Assembly: GCF_000626675.1 (NCBI RefSeq)
Contig: NZ_CP006842.1
Location: 2,418,001-2,482,000 of the forward strand
Reading direction: 5' to 3'
DNA length: 64,000 bases
Source of the DNA: Corynebacterium glyciniphilum AJ 3170
Lineage (GTDB): Bacteria > Actinomycetota > Actinomycetes > Mycobacteriales > Mycobacteriaceae
Part shown: positions 41,916-51,883 of the stretch, piece after piece
Layout: each line of letters opens with the position of its first letter
How positions within the stretch are numbered: position 1 is the stretch's first letter
Translations under genes and position numbers: made by a program
The notes under the pieces: generated by a model
The model's input: the letters and a program-made list of their open reading frames with translations, nothing else
What the model was told of the DNA's origin: nothing
The model's database searches: none

Positions 41916-44036
41916 TCACCTCCGCGATCCGCAGAACAGACCCCCGTCCACGATCCCGTCGGCGTACAACCCCTCGGCCGCCCCTTCCGCGCCGAGCACC
42001 ACCGTGCCGTCCCGGAAAGGAAACGCCACCGGCACCCCGCCCGGTGTACGGCTCGGCATCCCCCGGCTCCGACCACACGCGGTCACCACATACAGCTCCG
42101 GACGCTCTGCACGCTCAGACGATTCCTCCTCGGACGACGCATTCAACCGGTACTCGTGCAGCATGACTGCCGCTTCATCAGTGACGACGATGACCTCAGC
42201 GTCCTCTCCTGCAGGTCCGCGGAGTATCTCCGGCCCGCCCGACGTCGTCGGACGCACGCCCAGATACCAGTCGACCTCATCCAGGTCATCGGCCCACACC
42301 CGCACCAGCGCCGCACCCTCGCCGGTCGCCACGGCATAGGGACCGGTCACCAGCACCCCACGCTGCACAGCCACCACCGTCCACACAGCTGCCACCAGCA
42401 ACCCCGCGGCGGCACACCGACGCCATCGCCCCGACACCACCACCAGAACTACCCCCACCGCGACGACAACCACCACCCCTGCTGCCGTCGCACCGCCCGG
42501 GGTGTGCAGCACCGGTACGCGGGACAGGACCGCTGCGACGCTGAGGATCCACCACGCCGGTACCGCCGCCACCCACAGCACAGCCGTTGCAGCACCGGTG
42601 TGCACACCTGCGACCAGCGCGCCCAGCATGCCGATCACCGTCACCGGCGGAACCGCTGCGCCCACCAGCACATTCGCCAGCACCGCCGTCGGCGAAACCA
42701 CACCCGTCATCTGCACGATCACCGGTGCGGTCACCAGGTCAGCTGCCAGACTCACCGACACCAGCCCCACCACCATCGCCTGCCACCGGGCGGGAGGATG
42801 ATGCCGCCCCTGCCGCGCCGTCCTACGGTCCGTCCAGCCCTGCAGAATTCGACGGGTGATCAGCGGCGCGAGCGCCACGATGCCCGCCGTCGCCGCCACC
42901 GACAGGATGAACGCGTACTCGACCGCCAGCCCCGGGTCCACTCCCAGCAGTACGATCACGGCAGCAGACAAGGCGGCGTAACCGTGGGCCCGCCGAGCCG
43001 ACAACGCCGCGACCAAGCCGACCACGCCCATCACCGCCGCCCGCAACACACTCGGTTCCGGGCCGACCAACAGTACGAACGCCACCAGGCACAGGAAGGC
43101 CACCAGATACCGCGACCACAACGGCCACCCCCACGCCGTCACCAGCACCAGCACACTACCCGTGACGATCGCCAGGTTCGCTCCACTCACCGCCGTCAGG
43201 TGGGTCAGTCCTGTCGCCAGGAACTGTTCCCGGGCCACCGGATCCTGCATGCTGACGTCCCCGACCACCATGCCCGGCACCAGTTCACCGGTTCCGCCCG
43301 GCAGGTTCTGTGCCGCATCCCGCAACCCGGCGCGCAGATGAGCAGTTGCTCCGGCGAGCCCGTCCGGTGCAGACACCACGTCCGGAACTCCCGACGCAGA
43401 CAACTGTAGCGGGACCATGGCCAGCCGGTCTGTCTCCGCCGCAGTCGCTTCCACCGCCAGTGACGTCCCCGGCTGCCATGCCAGCATTCCGGCCTCGACA
43501 TCCCGGGCGTCAAGGAACAGCGGCACTGTGCCCAGGCGGTCCACCTGCACCGTCAACAGGACGCTCCCGCCGGTCAGCTGTTTCGGCGCCGTGGCGAGTT
43601 CCACCGTTTCCGTCAGCCGTGTCGTTGTCCCCCTCAGCGCATGCTGATCCACCCGTGCCACCAGCCATGCCGCCCGGGCGGACCACGCAGCCGCCACCAG
43701 TGCGACGAGGGCGCTGGTCCGCACTACGACACGTAGCGGCCCTTCCGCCACCGTCGTGCCCGCGCGGAACGGCCCCAGACGCAGCACCCCTACTCCCGCG
43801 ACCGTGCTCACGCCCAGCAGTCCTGCAGCCACCCACGGGCTGCGCACCATGATCGTCAACACCACGGCCAGCCACACCGCCACCGCCACCGGCACCAGCC
43901 GCAGGTCCGGGCCCCGGCGGCGTCGCATCACCTCAGGGCTGCCCGGATCTCGGTCCGGAACCGTCCACGGTGCCCCTGTGCCCGGCGGCGGCACTAGATC
44001 TGGGTTGGGACGCGACCGCAATGCTCTAGAATCCAC
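41916..44036 (-). CDS. comEC: ComEC/Rec2-family DNA uptake channel protein
   Basis: Membrane protein of about 706 residues if it starts at the GTG at 44036, seven bases after the comEA stop; an ATG at 43928 is also possible. The competence core is clear: LTHLTAVSGANLAIVTGSVL, VGPEPSVLRAAVMGVVGLVA and VEYAFILSVAATAGIVALAP, among about ten helices. In transforming bacteria ComEC passes single-stranded DNA across the membrane. The C-terminal part has no metallo-beta-lactamase motif HxHxDH; a short soluble domain ending in LFCGSRR is present. This is common in actinobacteria. It is paired with comEA, but no type IV pilus genes are in view. Confidence 0.9.
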   Translation of the reverse strand: MDSRALRSRPNPDLVPPPGTGAPWTVPDRDPGSPEVMRRRRGPDLRLVPVAVAVWLAVVLTIMVRSPWVAAGLLGVSTVAGVGVLRLGPFRAGTTVAEGPLRVVVRTSALVALVAAAWSARAAWLVARVDQHALRGTTTRLTETVELATAPKQLTGGSVLLTVQVDRLGTVPLFLDARDVEAGMLAWQPGTSLAVEATAAETDRLAMVPLQLSASGVPDVVSAPDGLAGATAHLRAGLRDAAQNLPGGTGELVPGMVVGDVSMQDPVAREQFLATGLTHLTAVSGANLAIVTGSVLVLVTAWGWPLWSRYLVAFLCLVAFVLLVGPEPSVLRAAVMGVVGLVAALSARRAHGYAALSAAVIVLLGVDPGLAVEYAFILSVAATAGIVALAPLITRRILQGWTDRRTARQGRHHPPARWQAMVVGLVSVSLAADLVTAPVIVQMTGVVSPTAVLANVLVGAAVPPVTVIGMLGALVAGVHTGAATAVLWVAAVPAWWILSVAAVLSRVPVLHTPGGATAAGVVVVVAVGVVLVVVSGRWRRCAAAGLLVAAVWTVVAVQRGVLVTGPYAVATGEGAALVRVWADDLDEVDWYLGVRPTTSGGPEILRGPAGEDAEVIVVTDEAAVMLHEYRLNASSEEESSERAERPELYVVTACGRSRGMPSRTPGGVPVAFPFRDGTVVLGAEGAAEGLYADGIVDGGLFCGSRR

Positions 44037-44043
44037 GGACCGG

Positions 44044-44934
44044 TCAGACGGTGACGCTGTCACGCAATGCCTCGAACTTCGCCGGACCGATCCCCTTGAC
44101 CTCCATGAGCTGCTCCACTGCAGCGAACCCACCATGGTTCTCCCTCCAGGCAATGATCGCCTCCGCCGTGGCCGGGCCAACCCCGGACAAGGACGTCAAC
44201 GCCACGGCATCGGCGGAGTTGATGTTCACCATGCCGGACGCCGACGCACCGGAGTCGGCCCCGTCCTCCGCTCCTTGTCCCGGTTGCGATGAAGCCGGGC
44301 CCGCTGACGCAGGAGCCCCGTTCTCCTGAGCCTGCCCCGGGTAGAGCACCCGCGACCCCTCCGGATCAACCACGATCTGCATGCCGTCCACGACCGGCTC
44401 GGCGAGGTTGATCCCCTCCACACGACCGTCCCCCCGGACCCCTCCCGACCGGTCGATCACCTCGCCTGCCCGCGTCCCCGCATCGACGGTGACCAGGCCG
44501 GGGTTCTGCACCATCCCCTGCACCGACACCACCACAGGCCCCACACCTGCGGTGTCATCTTCCCCGCCTGCCTGGTCAGACTCACTACGCCCGCGGTCAT
44601 CCGTCCCGGCGTCCCCCGCCAGTTCTACCCCGGGTTTCCCGGACACCACTGGTGACAGTCCGGACGCGACCTCCCCCTGGTCACCGCCGCCGCTGTCACC
44701 ACCTGTGTCGTTGAATAGCATCACCCCTCCCACCACGACCACCAGGGCCGCGACTGTTGCCGTCATGATCCGGGCGGACCGGGGACCGATCGCGGTCCGA
44801 CGCTCGAACCGGACATCCGCCAACTCATGGCCGGGCAGCGGCTGGGTCAGGGCCTCCACCCTGTCAGCCACCGCCCGCCGTGTGCCGCTGCCCCGGCGCT
44901 GTGCCGGTGCCCTGTGTTCTGCGTCTCCGCCCAT
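44044..44934 (-). CDS. comEA: ComEA-family helix-hairpin-helix DNA-binding protein
   Basis: Protein of 296 residues. A basic cytoplasmic N-terminus is followed by one membrane helix (about 56-75, IMTATVAALVVVVGGVMLF), an acidic Gly/Asp-rich linker and an SLBB domain (VVSVQGMVQNPGLVTV, VDGMQIVVDP). The C-terminal helix-hairpin-helix pair is VNINSADAVALTSLSGVGPATAEAI and LMEVKGIGPAKFEAL. It would bind DNA at the cell surface and pass it to ComEC, whose gene follows after seven bases. Confidence 0.93.
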   Translation of the reverse strand: MGGDAEHRAPAQRRGSGTRRAVADRVEALTQPLPGHELADVRFERRTAIGPRSARIMTATVAALVVVVGGVMLFNDTGGDSGGGDQGEVASGLSPVVSGKPGVELAGDAGTDDRGRSESDQAGGEDDTAGVGPVVVSVQGMVQNPGLVTVDAGTRAGEVIDRSGGVRGDGRVEGINLAEPVVDGMQIVVDPEGSRVLYPGQAQENGAPASAGPASSQPGQGAEDGADSGASASGMVNINSADAVALTSLSGVGPATAEAIIAWRENHGGFAAVEQLMEVKGIGPAKFEALRDSVTV

Positions 44935-45028
44935 GCGTCACCATGTAACTGCACGGGTGGACCTGGTCCCTCCCCGAAGACGTTGTCGGCGCAGGACGTT
45001 GTGGACAACAACCGACCTGTGGAAAACG

Positions 45029-46285
45029 TCAGTCCTGCACCAACGACACTGCCAGCGCCCCTGGCCCGGTGTGCACAGCCATCGCGTGTGAAATATCCAC
45101 GACCGAGATGACCACACACTCCGGCAACTGCCCACGCAGGTTGGCGCGGAGCTCCTCGGCAGCGTCCTCCGCCTCCCGGTGGTGAACGGCCAGATGCATC
45201 GGCACCCTCGGCAAATCCCGCAACGGGACCTGCTCCTCGGCACGGCGACGCAACCGCAGCCGCTCATGCTCGGTTTTCTCCGACTTCTCGGCTTTGTCCG
45301 TTTTGTCTGACTTCTCGGATTTGTCTGCCTTGTCGGACCTGTCGCGGCCACCGAAGTTGAAGATCCGCGGCCGGTCCGGGGATTCAGGAACGTCGTCAGC
45401 ATCGAGTGATTCGGGTTCGGGCTTATCCGAAACCGCGGAAGCGTTCTGCTCATCCCCGTCATCGGGGACATCGTCGTCGTCCGCGTCGTCCGCGTCGTCC
45501 GTATCGTGCCCGTTCCCGTCCGCCCGAACGACAACGTCCGACTCTGTTATCCGGGCGACCGTCTCCTCGGACGACTTCGCGTGCTCCGCAGTCGTATCCG
45601 CACCCTCGTCCGCCGTACCAGCGTCCTCACCTGTGTCGCCGTCCTCCGACGACGATTCTGACGGCAACAACGCCTCAGCGACATCACGGTATGCATTCGC
45701 GGCGAGGGTCACCATCCGCTCCATCGCCTTCGACCGGGTCCGGGTCTTCGCAGCAAGTTCAAGCCGCCCGCCCGCCAGGTGCATGATCGGCTTGATCGCC
45801 AACGCGGTCGACAGCAGTCGCTGGCCTGCGGTCAACCGCCCACCGCGCGCCAGCGTGTCCAGGCGGTTGACGAACAGCCAGAGCTGGCCGGTGTCTATGA
45901 CGTGCTGGGCCGCGCCACGACACTCGTCGAGTGAACCACCCTCATCAGCGCAGCGAGCCGCGGCGATGGCCGCCTGCCCGATGACCATGCCTCCGGACAT
46001 GGTGTCAATGACCTCAACGCGTCCGTCGAGAACCGCCGCGGCCTGCGATGCCGATGACCAGGTGCCTGACAGCTCCTTGGAGATGTGCAGTGCCACCACA
46101 CCGTCGTCACCGCTGCGTTCCAGCAGCCGCGCATAGCAGGCGGTAAGTTCAAGGGCCCCCAGGCCCGCCGTCGTCTCGTCGTCCCCCTCGCCTTCGGCGT
46201 GGAAGTCCAGGACGGTGATGCCGTACTCCGTGGCCAAGGCCGGGGGCAGGCATGCCGAGGAATCGGTGACCACCAGTACACTCAT
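45029..46285 (-). CDS. DegV-family fatty-acid-binding protein with a long charged insert
   Basis: Protein of 418 residues against about 280 normally. The N-terminal part is standard: VLVVTDSSACLPPALATEYGI, LHISKELSGTWSSA, VEVIDTMSGGM and VNRLDTLARGGRLT. The C-terminal end PECVVISVVDISHAMAVHTGPGALAV completes the fold. Between them, residues 208-357 are low-complexity: a Ser/Glu/Asp-rich stretch, a DDADDADDDD tract and a KSEKSDKTDKAEKSEKTE repeat. DegV proteins bind fatty acids, usually to present them to a fatty-acid kinase. Its start overlaps the stop of the preceding gene (ATGA). Confidence 0.88.
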   Translation of the reverse strand: MSVLVVTDSSACLPPALATEYGITVLDFHAEGEGDDETTAGLGALELTACYARLLERSGDDGVVALHISKELSGTWSSASQAAAVLDGRVEVIDTMSGGMVIGQAAIAAARCADEGGSLDECRGAAQHVIDTGQLWLFVNRLDTLARGGRLTAGQRLLSTALAIKPIMHLAGGRLELAAKTRTRSKAMERMVTLAANAYRDVAEALLPSESSSEDGDTGEDAGTADEGADTTAEHAKSSEETVARITESDVVVRADGNGHDTDDADDADDDDVPDDGDEQNASAVSDKPEPESLDADDVPESPDRPRIFNFGGRDRSDKADKSEKSDKTDKAEKSEKTEHERLRLRRRAEEQVPLRDLPRVPMHLAVHHREAEDAAEELRANLRGQLPECVVISVVDISHAMAVHTGPGALAVSLVQD

Positions 46286-47049
46286 CGTCCGGTCACCTCA
46301 CCTTCATCCGCATTCACCACGGCAACCGGCATGGGTGCCGCGACTCCCACATTCCATCCTTCCAGGAACCAGCGGGGTGCGCGCCACACTGTGCCGCCGG
46401 AGCCCGGATCAGTGACATCACCGGTCGGGCGAGCCACAAGCTGGGACCAGCGGGCGTTCCCCAGCCCACCGAACATCGGGTAGTGCTCGGTCGGGATCCC
46501 CAGGAGACGGGACGTCAGTGCCGCGATCGTGCCACCGTGGGCGACGAGCATCACCGTACCGGCGTCCCACGCATCGGTGGCCATGAGTTCCTCGACGAGG
46601 CCCACCGCGCGGTCGGAGACCTCCAGACGGGTCTCCCCGTTCGGAGGGGCCCAGGTGGGGTTCAGCCGCCAGTGTGAACGCTGACCGGGGAACACCGCGT
46701 CCACATCCTCGTGGGCTTTGCCCGACCAGTCCCCCAGGTCGGTCTCCCGCAACCGGGAATCGGTGGTGTACTCCAGGTTCAGGGCTTCGGCGAGCAGGGC
46801 CGCCGTGTCCTGCGCACGCTGCAGATCCGAGCTGACGACCGTGCCGATCGGCCAGGTCCCCAGCTCTGCGGCAGCGGCCTCCGCCTCGGCGCGCCCCGCT
46901 TCAGTGAGAGGGGTGTCGAGCTGGCCCTGCATACGCCCGACAAGGTTGAACTCAGTCTGACCGTGCCGGATCAGAATCAACCGACGTTCGGGCAGACGTC
47001 TCCCCCCAGACGGGCCGGACGAGCCGGACTCTCCCGGGCGCACCGTCAC
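46282..47049 (-). CDS. histidine phosphatase (phosphoglycerate mutase-like)
   Basis: Protein of 255 residues from a GTG with AGGAG five bases upstream, placed in the end of rsfS. The catalytic motif LILIRHGQTEFN (about 24-35) gives the phosphorylated histidine; the second motif is VMLVAHGGTIAAL. LRETDLGDWSGKAHEDV carries the family's acid region. Members of this group in this position are often called GpgP or cofactor-independent-like phosphatases, but the substrate is not certain. It is coupled to degV by a four-base overlap and follows rsfS by six bases. Confidence 0.88.
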   Translation of the reverse strand: MTVRPGESGSSGPSGGRRLPERRLILIRHGQTEFNLVGRMQGQLDTPLTEAGRAEAEAAAAELGTWPIGTVVSSDLQRAQDTAALLAEALNLEYTTDSRLRETDLGDWSGKAHEDVDAVFPGQRSHWRLNPTWAPPNGETRLEVSDRAVGLVEELMATDAWDAGTVMLVAHGGTIAALTSRLLGIPTEHYPMFGGLGNARWSQLVARPTGDVTDPGSGGTVWRAPRWFLEGWNVGVAAPMPVAVVNADEGEVTGR

Positions 47050-47055
47050 CAGCTC

Positions 47056-47544
47056 CTAGAGCTCGTCCTCGTCGGGAGCCGGACCCGCCAGCGGCAGGTC
47101 GGCTGCACTCTGTGCCGCGAAGGGATCGTCGGCGTCGATATCCTCGGCGCTCACGTCGCTGGCCCAGAACCCGCGGTCGGCCTGTTCGACGCCCTCGACC
47201 TCCACGGTCGGGCAGTCACGGTAGAGGCGGTCCAGGGCGTAGAACTCGCGCTCGTCGCGACGCTGGACGTGCACGACGATGGTGCCGTAGTCCAGCAGGA
47301 CCCACCGGTTGTCCCGGTGCCCCTCGCGCAGGCGAGCCTTCACACCCACCTCGGCGAGCTTTTCCTCGACCTCGTCGACGATGGAGTTGACCATGCGCTC
47401 GTTGTCGCCGGTGGCCAGCACAAAACAGTCCGCCAGTGGCAGACGGGAGGTCACGTCGAGGACAACGATATCCTCGGCGAGACGCTCGGAGGCGGCGCGG
47501 GCGGCGATTCCCGCATGGTTGATGGCGTCGGAACTAGCGGTCAC
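47056..47544 (-). CDS. rsfS: ribosome silencing factor RsfS
   Basis: Protein of 162 residues from a GTG. The conserved core includes AEDIVVLDVTSRLPLADCFV, ATGDNERMVNSIVDEVEEKL, NRWVLLDYGTIVVHV and REFYALDRLYRDCP. It binds L14 of the large subunit and blocks subunit joining in starved cells. The C-terminus has an acidic tail of about 35 residues that is not part of the common fold. It lies between nadD and the phosphatase gene, the normal arrangement in actinobacteria. Confidence 0.95.
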   Translation of the reverse strand: MTASSDAINHAGIAARAASERLAEDIVVLDVTSRLPLADCFVLATGDNERMVNSIVDEVEEKLAEVGVKARLREGHRDNRWVLLDYGTIVVHVQRRDEREFYALDRLYRDCPTVEVEGVEQADRGFWASDVSAEDIDADDPFAAQSAADLPLAGPAPDEDEL

Positions 47545-47641
47545 GTGGTGCCGGATCCTTCATGAAAGTAGAGGACAGATGTTTTCCGCCAGTGATTCTA
47601 CAAGCCGGACGTCGATTTACAGCATCAGGTGGGCAGTTCCG

Positions 47642-48493
47642 TCAGAACCATCCGTCGGGGAAGCGGTCGCTCTCCTCATCCGGGTTCCAGTCGACGTCCG
47701 GCTCGGCCGAGTCAGACGGATCAGAGGTCGGGTCGCGACCGTCCTCCGGCATCCCCTGCCCGGCACTGGCCCCGTAGGGGCTGACGCTCTCCTCGGTGTC
47801 CGAGACCGCCCACGGCAACCCACCGTGACTGTCCTGGTTACGCCGACGGTACAGGGCGGTTTTCCCGATGTACTGGACGACTCCGTCGGGTACCAGATAC
47901 CAGACCGACCGCCCGTCGGCTGCCCGCTCCCGAATATCGGTCGACGAGATCGCCATCGCGGGAATGTTGACCAGACTCAACCGGTCAGAATCGACCTGGC
48001 TACGCAGTGCCTCACCAGCGTCGGCGAGATCATAACCGGGGCGGGTGACGCCGACACAGTGCGCGAGGTTGAACACATCCTCCCAGTGCCGCCAGGTCAC
48101 TATGCGTTCCAGTGCATCCGCACCGGTGATGAAGTACAGTTCCGCGTCCGGATACCGGCGCTGGATGTCCTTGAGCGTGTCGACGGTGTAGGTGTCCCCC
48201 GGACGATCGATGTCGACACGTGAGACCAGAAACTGGGGATTCGCCGCCGTGGCGATGACCGTCATCAGGTAGCGGTCCTCCGCTGCGGTGACGACCTTGT
48301 CCCGCTTCTGCCAAGGATGTCCGGTCGGGACATAGATGACCACGTCCAGCCCGAACCGGTCGGCGACCTCGCTGCCCGCCACAAGGTGCCCGTTGTGGAT
48401 CGGGTCGAAGGTGCCCCCCATCACGCCGATACGCTCCGGGGGTTTGTCCGGGAATCGTGCGGCACGCTGGTCCGGTCGGCGGTTCTGGCTCAC
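47642..48493 (-). CDS. nadD: nicotinate-nucleotide adenylyltransferase
   Basis: Protein of about 283 residues from a GTG at 48493 (MSQNRRPDQ). The nucleotidyltransferase motif [18 protein letters not shown], the TGHPWQKRD stretch, [17 protein letters not shown] and the ISSTDIRER motif define NadD, which joins ATP to nicotinate mononucleotide in NAD synthesis. The C-terminal 70 residues are acidic and Pro/Ser-rich ([18 protein letters not shown]) and beyond the usual fold. Rare upstream starts cannot be excluded. The YwiC-like gene is divergent. Confidence 0.95.
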   Translation of the reverse strand: MSQNRRPDQRAARFPDKPPERIGVMGGTFDPIHNGHLVAGSEVADRFGLDVVIYVPTGHPWQKRDKVVTAAEDRYLMTVIATAANPQFLVSRVDIDRPGDTYTVDTLKDIQRRYPDAELYFITGADALERIVTWRHWEDVFNLAHCVGVTRPGYDLADAGEALRSQVDSDRLSLVNIPAMAISSTDIRERAADGRSVWYLVPDGVVQYIGKTALYRRRNQDSHGGLPWAVSDTEESVSPYGASAGQGMPEDGRDPTSDPSDSAEPDVDWNPDEESDRFPDGWF

Positions 48494-48567
48494 GTCCGCC
48501 CATGCTACGGGTAAGTACCGCCCGAAAGGAACCACGGTCGACGTTTCCCCGCGATACGCTTTCCACT

Positions 48568-49506
48568 ATGGCGATGAGAATGAACCCGTGGGTACCGAAT
48601 CAGCACGGCGCGTGGCCGATGGTCGCGATACCGCCCCTTGTCGGGCTCTTCTGGTGCCTGAAGATCTGGGACGCTGTCTCCCCCGCCGACCGGGGCGAAG
48701 GCATGCACGGCACTGCCGGCATGGTGCTGACCTTTCTCGCGGTCACCGTCGCATGGGTGGTCGGCTACCTCGCGTTCTTCGCCGGAGGAATTCTGATGCG
48801 TGCCCGTAACGCCGCGATGCGCGGACGCGCTGTCGCGCCGACGCTGCTCTACGGCGCAGTCGCCGGCCTGGCGGCGGTACTGGCCCTGATACTGCAGCCG
48901 CACCTGCTGTGGTGGGCGTTCGTGTTCCTGCCGCTGATCGCGATCGCGGTCTATGAGACGTGGCGGGGGACGCCACGGTCGCTGGCCTCCGGGGTCGCCA
49001 CCACGGCCGCGTCTGTATTCATCGTCCCGGTCGCCGCGACAATCGGCCTGGGAGCGAGCAATCCGGTCAGCGGCGGGGTGACATGGACGTCGAACCTGTT
49101 CACCCCGAAAGTGGTCGAGGCCCTGCCCTCCGCGGTGTGGGTGAGCTTCCTGTGGCTGCTGCTCTACACGGTCGGGACGATCTTCTACGTCAAGACCATG
49201 ATCCGTAAGAAGGGTGACCCTGGCTGGCTGGCCGCGTCCCAGGTATTCCACCTGGCCGCGCTGATTATCGTGGTGGCCACCGTCGGTGTGCGGTACGTCC
49301 ATTGGGCGGCGTGGATTGTGGCGGTGGCCGTGTTCGCGGTGGCCCTGTGGCGGTCCCGCGCGGTACCCGCATCAGCTGCGAAGGGCACACCGTGGCCGCC
49401 GAAGAAGGTCGGGGTCCGCGAGATGCCGCTGCACGCCGGTGTCGCTGTCGCCGCCGTCATGGCCGCCCTGTTCTACGACGGTCCGCTGATCCTGTTCATC
49501 GGATAA
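48568..49506 (+). CDS. YwiC-like membrane protein
   Basis: Protein of 312 residues. The start MAMRMNPWVPNQHGAWPMVAIP matches the YwiC-like family, whose N-terminus carries the conserved PNQHGAW motif. About nine hydrophobic helices follow (VLTFLAVTVAWVVGYLAFFA, LYGAVAGLAAVLALI and others). The central LFTPKVVEALPSAVWVSF segment is also typical. The function of the family is unknown. It is divergent from nadD and overlaps the end of the convergent cutinase-like gene by 11 bases. Confidence 0.8.
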   Translation: MAMRMNPWVPNQHGAWPMVAIPPLVGLFWCLKIWDAVSPADRGEGMHGTAGMVLTFLAVTVAWVVGYLAFFAGGILMRARNAAMRGRAVAPTLLYGAVAGLAAVLALILQPHLLWWAFVFLPLIAIAVYETWRGTPRSLASGVATTAASVFIVPVAATIGLGASNPVSGGVTWTSNLFTPKVVEALPSAVWVSFLWLLLYTVGTIFYVKTMIRKKGDPGWLAASQVFHLAALIIVVATVGVRYVHWAAWIVAVAVFAVALWRSRAVPASAAKGTPWPPKKVGVREMPLHAGVAVAAVMAALFYDGPLILFIG

Positions 49507-50305
49507 GACGGGCGAAGGCATCGGCCGCGGCACGCTCAGCAGGGCTCGCATCCGAGGGGTCAACCACCGCATCGCGGAAATAGGTTTCGTGTGCCCCGGC
49601 ACCCTCATCGTCCTGCAACGCGAGAGCGACGGACCGCGGTCCGGTGTCGCAGGCGAAGTCGTCGGCGAGACAGTAACTGTGGACCGGGACCCCGGACATC
49701 GCTCCGCCACCGATGAGTCCCGGGGCACGGTGGAAGGGATTGCCGAAGTACACCGCGCCGCGCAACCGTCCCTCTGCGGCGAGTGCGTGCTGCGCAGGCG
49801 TCAAGGCAGCAACCCCCTGCGAGTACCCCAGACCGACATAGTCCGGACGGCAGCCGGTGGACTGCTCATAATCCTCGACCATCTCGAAACCCCCAGGCAG
49901 GCCTCTGGCCATCGAGTCCATGAACAGGCCCACCCCGTTGACCACCGTTGCCGGGTCCGGGTTCTCCCCCGCCTCACCGACAGGAAAGCGTGCAGGGTAG
50001 TGGTCGGCATCAATAGCCAACACCGTGCGGTCGTCCGGGTCGAAGAGATCCGGATGCACGGTGGAGGCGTAATCCAAAAACCGGTGGAGGGTCTCCCCCT
50101 CGTAGCCGTTCGAGTATCCGTTGGATGCCCCGGGTGCGTAGGTCTCGTTCTCCTCGCTGCCGCGGGCTGCCAGGGTCACAACCGAGGGACAGCTCTCTCC
50201 CGCATCCGCATCACGGGCTACGCCCGCGGCAGAGGTACCGACCGTGGCTGCGGAGACAGCCACCACGAACACGGCGAAGCTGACGACTCCATGAATTTTC
50301 CTCAC
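49496..50305 (-). CDS. secreted cutinase-family protein
   Basis: Protein of 269 residues from a GTG with a signal peptide of about 31 residues (VVSFAVFVVAVSAATVGTSAAG). It has the cutinase nucleophile motif YVGLGYSQGVAAL, the early SCPSVVTLAARGSEENET, and cysteines near 39, 152, 212 and 219 for disulfides. Cutinase-like proteins in mycolate-containing actinobacteria hydrolyse lipid esters outside the cell. The later GNPFHRAPGLIGGG and SYCLADDFACDTG fit the family. No operon partner is visible. Confidence 0.82.
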   Translation of the reverse strand: MRKIHGVVSFAVFVVAVSAATVGTSAAGVARDADAGESCPSVVTLAARGSEENETYAPGASNGYSNGYEGETLHRFLDYASTVHPDLFDPDDRTVLAIDADHYPARFPVGEAGENPDPATVVNGVGLFMDSMARGLPGGFEMVEDYEQSTGCRPDYVGLGYSQGVAALTPAQHALAAEGRLRGAVYFGNPFHRAPGLIGGGAMSGVPVHSYCLADDFACDTGPRSVALALQDDEGAGAHETYFRDAVVDPSDASPAERAAADAFARLIR

Positions 50306-50508
50306 GGATACAACTTTACTGACCGGCGTCCCCGTTCAGGGGACAGGGCTGCGGTACACACCGCACCTTGCACACCGGAGCCGTCCGAAGTATTACCGCT
50401 CTGCCGCGGTATAAGAATCCACGACCTGGCGTTTTCCGACATTATCTCCCCGGAAAGTGGTAACACTTTGCGGGCACGGGCCCCAGGCACCGCAGCCCAC
50501 CGGCAGTG

Positions 50509-51849
50509 CTAGGGACGGACCTGTCCTTCACCGTTGACGATCCACTTGGTGCTCGTCAGCTCCGGCAGCCCCATGGGGCCGCGGGCATGCAGTTTCTGGG
50601 TCGAGATGCCGATCTCGGCGCCGAAGCCGTACATCTCGCCGTCGGTCCAGGCGGTGGAGGTGTTGATCATCACCGCGGCAGCGTCGACATTCTGCTCGAA
50701 GAACTTGGTGGCCTTGTAGTCGGTGGCGCTGATCGCCTCGGTGTGGCCGGTGGAGTACCGGGTGATGTGGGCGACTGCGGCCTCGACACCATCCACCACG
50801 GCGGCGGCGATGTCGAAGGAACCGTACTCCTCCTCCCAGTCCTTCTGCTCTGCCTGGACCACGTCGCTGACACCGAGGGTGGACAGCTCGTCCACCTCAC
50901 CGTGGATGGTGACCCCGGCGTCCTGCAAGGAGGTCAGCACGCGCTTCTTGTCCTCGTCGGACAGCGCGGCGTCGAGCAGAACAACCTCAGTGGCATTGCA
51001 CACCGAGCAACGCCGGGTCTTACCGTTGATGACCAGCTCAATTGCCTCGTCGACATCAGCGGACCCGTCAACGTAGAAGTGGCAGTTGCCGGTGCCGGTC
51101 TCGATGGCCGGCACCGTGGCCCCGGTGACCACGGCGTTGATCAGACCGGCGCCACCACGGGGGATGACGATATCGACCAGGCCACGGGCAGTGATCAAGT
51201 CCTGGACCGAGTCGTGGGTCTCGCAGGGAAGCAGTTGGACGGTTTCCCGGGGCAGTCCGTGCTCTTCACAGACGTCCTGCAGAATCTCCACGAGACGCGT
51301 ATTCGAGTTCTGGGCCGATTTCGAACCACGCAGCAGCGGGACGTTGCCGGACTTCACGGCAAGACCGAAAGCGTCCACCGTCACGTTCGGGCGTGCCTCG
51401 TAGACCATGCCCATCACGCCGAGGGGAACGCGGACCTGGCGCATCTCCAGGCCGTTGGGACGGCGGGAGCCGCGGACGACGTCGCCGACCGGGTCAGCCA
51501 GGTCCGCGACCTGACGCAAGCCGCCGGCGATACCTTCGACGCGGGCAGCGTCGAGGCTGAGCCGGTCAATGAGCGACTCCGGCATGCCCCGCTCACGCCC
51601 GGCGGCGATGTCGCGCTCATTGGCTTCGAGGATCGATTCCGTCTCAGCGACAAGCCGGTCCGCGGCAGCGGTGAGCAGGTCGTTCTTCTGGGTGGTAGTC
51701 AGCGCGGGGCGCTGGGAGACCTCCCGGGCTTTCTGCGCCTTGGCGAGCACGTCCTCACGCTCGGCGGCGCGTACGGGAGTCAGACCGGCGGTGTCACCGG
51801 AGGTGGTGGGGGCGGCGGACGAGTTCTTGGCGGTGTTCACGTCGTTCAT
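50509..51849 (-). CDS. proA: glutamate-5-semialdehyde dehydrogenase (gamma-glutamyl phosphate reductase)
   Basis: Protein of 446 residues. It carries [37 protein letters not shown], the catalytic cysteine in [11 protein letters not shown], and [11 protein letters not shown] and [19 protein letters not shown] at the C-terminus. It reduces gamma-glutamyl phosphate to glutamate semialdehyde with NADPH in proline synthesis. The N-terminus is about 25 residues longer than usual. The gene follows proB, separated by 72 bases that contain a strong hairpin. Confidence 0.96.
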   Translation of the reverse strand: MNDVNTAKNSSAAPTTSGDTAGLTPVRAAEREDVLAKAQKAREVSQRPALTTTQKNDLLTAAADRLVAETESILEANERDIAAGRERGMPESLIDRLSLDAARVEGIAGGLRQVADLADPVGDVVRGSRRPNGLEMRQVRVPLGVMGMVYEARPNVTVDAFGLAVKSGNVPLLRGSKSAQNSNTRLVEILQDVCEEHGLPRETVQLLPCETHDSVQDLITARGLVDIVIPRGGAGLINAVVTGATVPAIETGTGNCHFYVDGSADVDEAIELVINGKTRRCSVCNATEVVLLDAALSDEDKKRVLTSLQDAGVTIHGEVDELSTLGVSDVVQAEQKDWEEEYGSFDIAAAVVDGVEAAVAHITRYSTGHTEAISATDYKATKFFEQNVDAAAVMINTSTAWTDGEMYGFGAEIGISTQKLHARGPMGLPELTSTKWIVNGEGQVRP

Positions 51850-51883
51850 GACACCCCAGCGTACGTGAGGCCAGCGTGAAAAT

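Noticed and set aside
42156..43409. 417-codon plus-strand frame opposite comEC
   Set aside because: His/Arg/Pro-rich shadow frame of a hydrophobic membrane protein gene.
45285..45345. CRISPR-like repeats in the degV gene
   Set aside because: The repeats are short, imperfect, in frame and encode a Lys/Glu/Ser tract; no spacers or cas genes exist.
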